64,000 bases of DNA from Actinacidiphila acidipaludis (GTDB taxonomy: Bacteria; Actinomycetota; Actinomycetes; Streptomycetales; Streptomycetaceae). The position numbers and the translations under genes are program-made. Positions 62,135 to 64,000 of this stretch are shown here, piece after piece (positions within the stretch are counted from its first letter, which is position 1; every line of letters starts with the position of its first letter). The stretch covers positions 42,018-106,017 of the forward strand of contig NZ_JAINZZ010000025.1 in assembly GCF_019890725.1 (NCBI RefSeq), read 5' to 3'. The notes beneath the pieces are model-generated. The model did no database searches and was not told the DNA's origin. It worked only from the letters and a program-made list of their open reading frames with translations.

Positions 62135-63055
62135 GTGGACAACCAAGCAGAGGTCCGTGACTTCCTCACCTCGCGACGCGCCAGGATCAGCCCCGAGCGG
62201 GCGGGCCTGCCGGCCGGCAGCCGCAGGCGGGTTCCCGGACTGCGCCGCAGCGAAGTCGCGGCCCTGGCCGACATGAGCGTGGAGTACTACGCCAAGCTCG
62301 AGCGCGGCAGCCTCGCCGGCGCGTCCCCCGCGGTGCTCGACGCCGTCGCCCGCGCCCTGCAGCTCGACGACGCCGAACGCGCCCACCTGCGCAATCTCGC
62401 GCAGGCCGCGGACGGCTCCGACGCCCTCACCCGGCCCCGCCGCCGGTCCTCCCGGTCGTGGACGCCGCACCGCAGCCTGCAGTGGGTGCTGGACGCCGTC
62501 ACGGCGGGGCCGGCCTTCGTCCGCAACGGCCGGATGGACATCCTCGCCGCCAACCGGCTCGCCCGCCCCTTCTACGCCGACGTGCACGCCCGCCCGGAGA
62601 ACCACGGCAACCTGGCGCGGTTCAACTTCCTCGACCCGGCCTCACGCCGCTTCTACCCGGACTGGGACCAGGCCGCCGACATGGCGGTGGCCATCCTGCG
62701 CACCGAGGCCGGCCGTAATCCGCACGACAAGGACCTGCACGACCTCGTCGGCGAGCTGTGCACCCGCAGCGACGAGTTCCGCACCCGCTGGGGCGCCCAC
62801 AATGTCCGCCACCACGGCACCGGCACCAAGCGTTTCCACCACCGGGCCGTCGGCGACCTCATCCTCGCCTACGAAGGCCTGGAGATGGCCGCGGAACCCG
62901 GCCTCACCCTGACCGTCTACACCGCGGAACCCGGATCCGCCTCCGAGGAACGGCTGCGCCTCCTCGCGTCCTTGACGGCCACCGAGGACGCCGGCCTCGC
63001 CGTCGAGCACGGAGCCGGCCGGCCGGTCAGCGGAGGCGGGACAGGGCGTGGTTGA
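62135..63055 (+). CDS. XRE-family regulator with MmyB-type ligand-binding domain
   Basis: 306 residues: helix-turn-helix (RVPGLRRSEVAALADMSVEYYAKLERGSLAGASPAVLDAVARALQLDDAERAHL) plus a PAS-like MmyB domain (PAFVRNGRMDILAANRLARPFYADV). This class often lies divergent from a single redox gene or cluster it controls, with a fatty-acid-like ligand reported for MmyB. Here the divergent partners are the dehydrogenase, cupin and SDR. The 3' end overlaps kdpC by 29 bases. No ribosome site; likely leaderless. Confidence 0.88.
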   Translation: MDNQAEVRDFLTSRRARISPERAGLPAGSRRRVPGLRRSEVAALADMSVEYYAKLERGSLAGASPAVLDAVARALQLDDAERAHLRNLAQAADGSDALTRPRRRSSRSWTPHRSLQWVLDAVTAGPAFVRNGRMDILAANRLARPFYADVHARPENHGNLARFNFLDPASRRFYPDWDQAADMAVAILRTEAGRNPHDKDLHDLVGELCTRSDEFRTRWGAHNVRHHGTGTKRFHHRAVGDLILAYEGLEMAAEPGLTLTVYTAEPGSASEERLRLLASLTATEDAGLAVEHGAGRPVSGGGTGRG

Positions 63056-63647
63056 GTTCGACCACATTGACGTGTTCCTGGCCGAGGAAGCCGAGGGACC
63101 GGCCCTGGAGGTGAGCGGTGACGAGGCCGCGCACGGCCGAGGGAACCAGGCCGCGGGCCCCGGCGACCCGGTCGACCTGCTCGTAGGCGTAGGCGGGGGA
63201 GATGTCGGGGTCGAGCCCTGACCCGCTCGCGGTGAGAGCGTCGACGGGGACGTCCGCGGGCCGCACATGGTCGAACGCGGCGACGGCCGCCCGCCGCTGC
63301 TCGACCGACGCGATGAGCCGGTCGTTGTTCGGGCCCAGGTTGGAGGCGCCCGAGGCCAGCGGGTCGTAGCCGCCGGCGGACGGCCGGGGCTGGAACCATG
63401 CCGGGTCGGGCGGCGCGGGGCTCCGGCCCTTGTCCGGCGGCAGGTCGAAGGACTGCCCGAGCAGGCCGGAGGCGACCACCCTGCCGTTCTGGCGGATCAG
63501 CGAGCCGTCGGCGCGGTGGCCGAATGCGGCCTCGGCGATACCGGTGACGGCGAGCGGGTACGCGACGCCGGTGACGACGGTCAGGACCAGCAGCAACCGC
63601 AGGGCAGCGACGTGCCGCCGGACCAGGGGCCTCAGAGTGCCGGACAT
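63027..63647 (-). CDS. kdpC: potassium-transporting ATPase subunit KdpC
   Basis: 206 residues: one N-terminal helix (LRLLLVLTVVTGVAYPLAVTGIAEAAF) and the KdpC exterior with GSLIRQNGRVVASGLLGQSF, GASNLGPNND, DALTASGSGLDPDISP and GLVTAHLQGRSLGFLGQEHVNVVELNHAL. It stabilises the K+ P-type ATPase complex. AAGGGAG precedes the ATG; kdpB ends 19 bases upstream. Its 3' end overlaps the convergent MmyB-type gene. Confidence 0.95.
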   Translation of the reverse strand: MSGTLRPLVRRHVAALRLLLVLTVVTGVAYPLAVTGIAEAAFGHRADGSLIRQNGRVVASGLLGQSFDLPPDKGRSPAPPDPAWFQPRPSAGGYDPLASGASNLGPNNDRLIASVEQRRAAVAAFDHVRPADVPVDALTASGSGLDPDISPAYAYEQVDRVAGARGLVPSAVRGLVTAHLQGRSLGFLGQEHVNVVELNHALSRLR

Positions 63648-63666
63648 CGGATCGCTCCCTTTGCGG

Positions 63667-64000
63667 TCAGCGCAGGCCGGGGATGAACTGGATGATCAGG
63701 TCGATGATCTTGATGCCGGCGAACGGGGCGACGAGGCCACCGAGCCCGTAGATCCCGATGTTGCGGTTGAGCAACGCGGCCGCGGAGGCGGGCCGGTAGC
63801 GGACGCCGCGCAGGGCCAGCGGGATCAGCGCGATGATGATCAGGGCGTTGAAGATGATCGCCGAGGCGATCGCCGACGTGGGGCTGTGCAACTTCATGAT
63901 GTTGAGCTTGTCCAGGCCCGGGTACACGCCCGCGAACATCGCGGGGATGATGGCGAAGTACTTGGCGACGTCGTTGGCGATGGAGAAGGTGGTCAGCGCT
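63667..64000 (-). CDS. kdpB: potassium-transporting ATPase subunit KdpB, 3' end (5' part outside window)
   Basis: About 110 C-terminal codons, open to the right edge. TTFSIANDVAKYFAIIPAMF, LNIMKLHSPTSAIASAIIFNALIIIALIPLALRGVRY and the terminal GGLVAPFAGIKIIDLIIQF are the last membrane helices of KdpB, the catalytic P-type ATPase subunit. Start, P-domain and the rest of the kdp operon lie beyond the window. Confidence 0.95.
   Translation of the reverse strand, partial: ALTTFSIANDVAKYFAIIPAMFAGVYPGLDKLNIMKLHSPTSAIASAIIFNALIIIALIPLALRGVRYRPASAAALLNRNIGIYGLGGLVAPFAGIKIIDLIIQFIPGLR

Overview
The window reads as a chromosomal segment of a high-GC Gram-positive actinomycete, most likely Streptomyces or a close relative. 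The support is very GC-rich coding sequence with strong third-position bias, frequent GTG starts, GGAGG-type ribosome sites, GTGA/ATGA stop-start overlaps, Sec lipoproteins, ECF sigma factors, NarL-type two-component genes and many LacI-type sugar regulators. I see no rRNA, tRNA, CRISPR array, prophage or intact insertion sequence.

Layout. 1-1535 is the 3' part of a GH95-type glycosidase. 1640-10749 is a mixed stretch: amidohydrolase with a palindromic operator, P450, aldo/keto reductase divergent from an HxlR regulator, uridine-kinase-like P-loop protein, small membrane proteins, a frameshifted HSL-type esterase divergent from a MarR regulator, a ZIP-transporter remnant and a Uma2/XRE pair. 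11047-17375 holds a two-component system, an Lnt-like acyltransferase, an alcohol dehydrogenase and a YciI/cupin pair.

17487-25349 is a complete fructan module: LacI regulator, fructose-type ABC transporter (ATPase, permease, binding lipoprotein), PfkB kinase and a secreted GH32 levanase/inulinase with two C-terminal repeats. Two pairs of a TGTCATCGATGACA operator tie its promoters together. 25598-27549 encodes a sortase substrate, a class F sortase, an ECF sigma factor and a membrane protein. 27655-40821 is a second carbohydrate module: a GH27 alpha-galactosidase broken by an in-frame amber codon, a LacI regulator, an oligosaccharide ABC transporter, a GH38 alpha-mannosidase and a GH2 beta-galactosidase. 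40903-48820 is a myo-inositol catabolic locus: iolG divergent from a GntR regulator, then a tightly coupled iolE-iolC-aldolase-iolB-iolD operon preceded by a 25-codon ORF; both promoter regions share the motif TATGTCANNACAAACT.

48861-52074 has a GNAT, a DHFR/RibD-like reductase, an ECF sigma/membrane-protein pair and a decayed Uma2 gene. 52093-58875 is a third sugar module: ABC permeases, binding protein, LacI regulator and a divergent glycogen-debranching-type glycosidase, with two TTGGAnCGnTCCAA operators 52 bp apart between them. 58893-63055 is a redox cluster (CMD protein, SDR, cupin, alcohol dehydrogenase) next to a MmyB-type regulator. The window ends in kdpC and the 3' end of kdpB.

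Overall, this is a catabolic region for plant or microbial glycans in which each sugar module carries its own regulator and recognisable operator. The most notable signals are these operator sets, several broken genes (esterase, GH27, Uma2, ZIP) and several genes that look leaderless. I did not find one clearly undescribed defence or biosynthetic system. The best candidates for new biology are the GH38/GH2/GH27 module beside inositol catabolism, and the small coupled ORF at the head of the iol operon.
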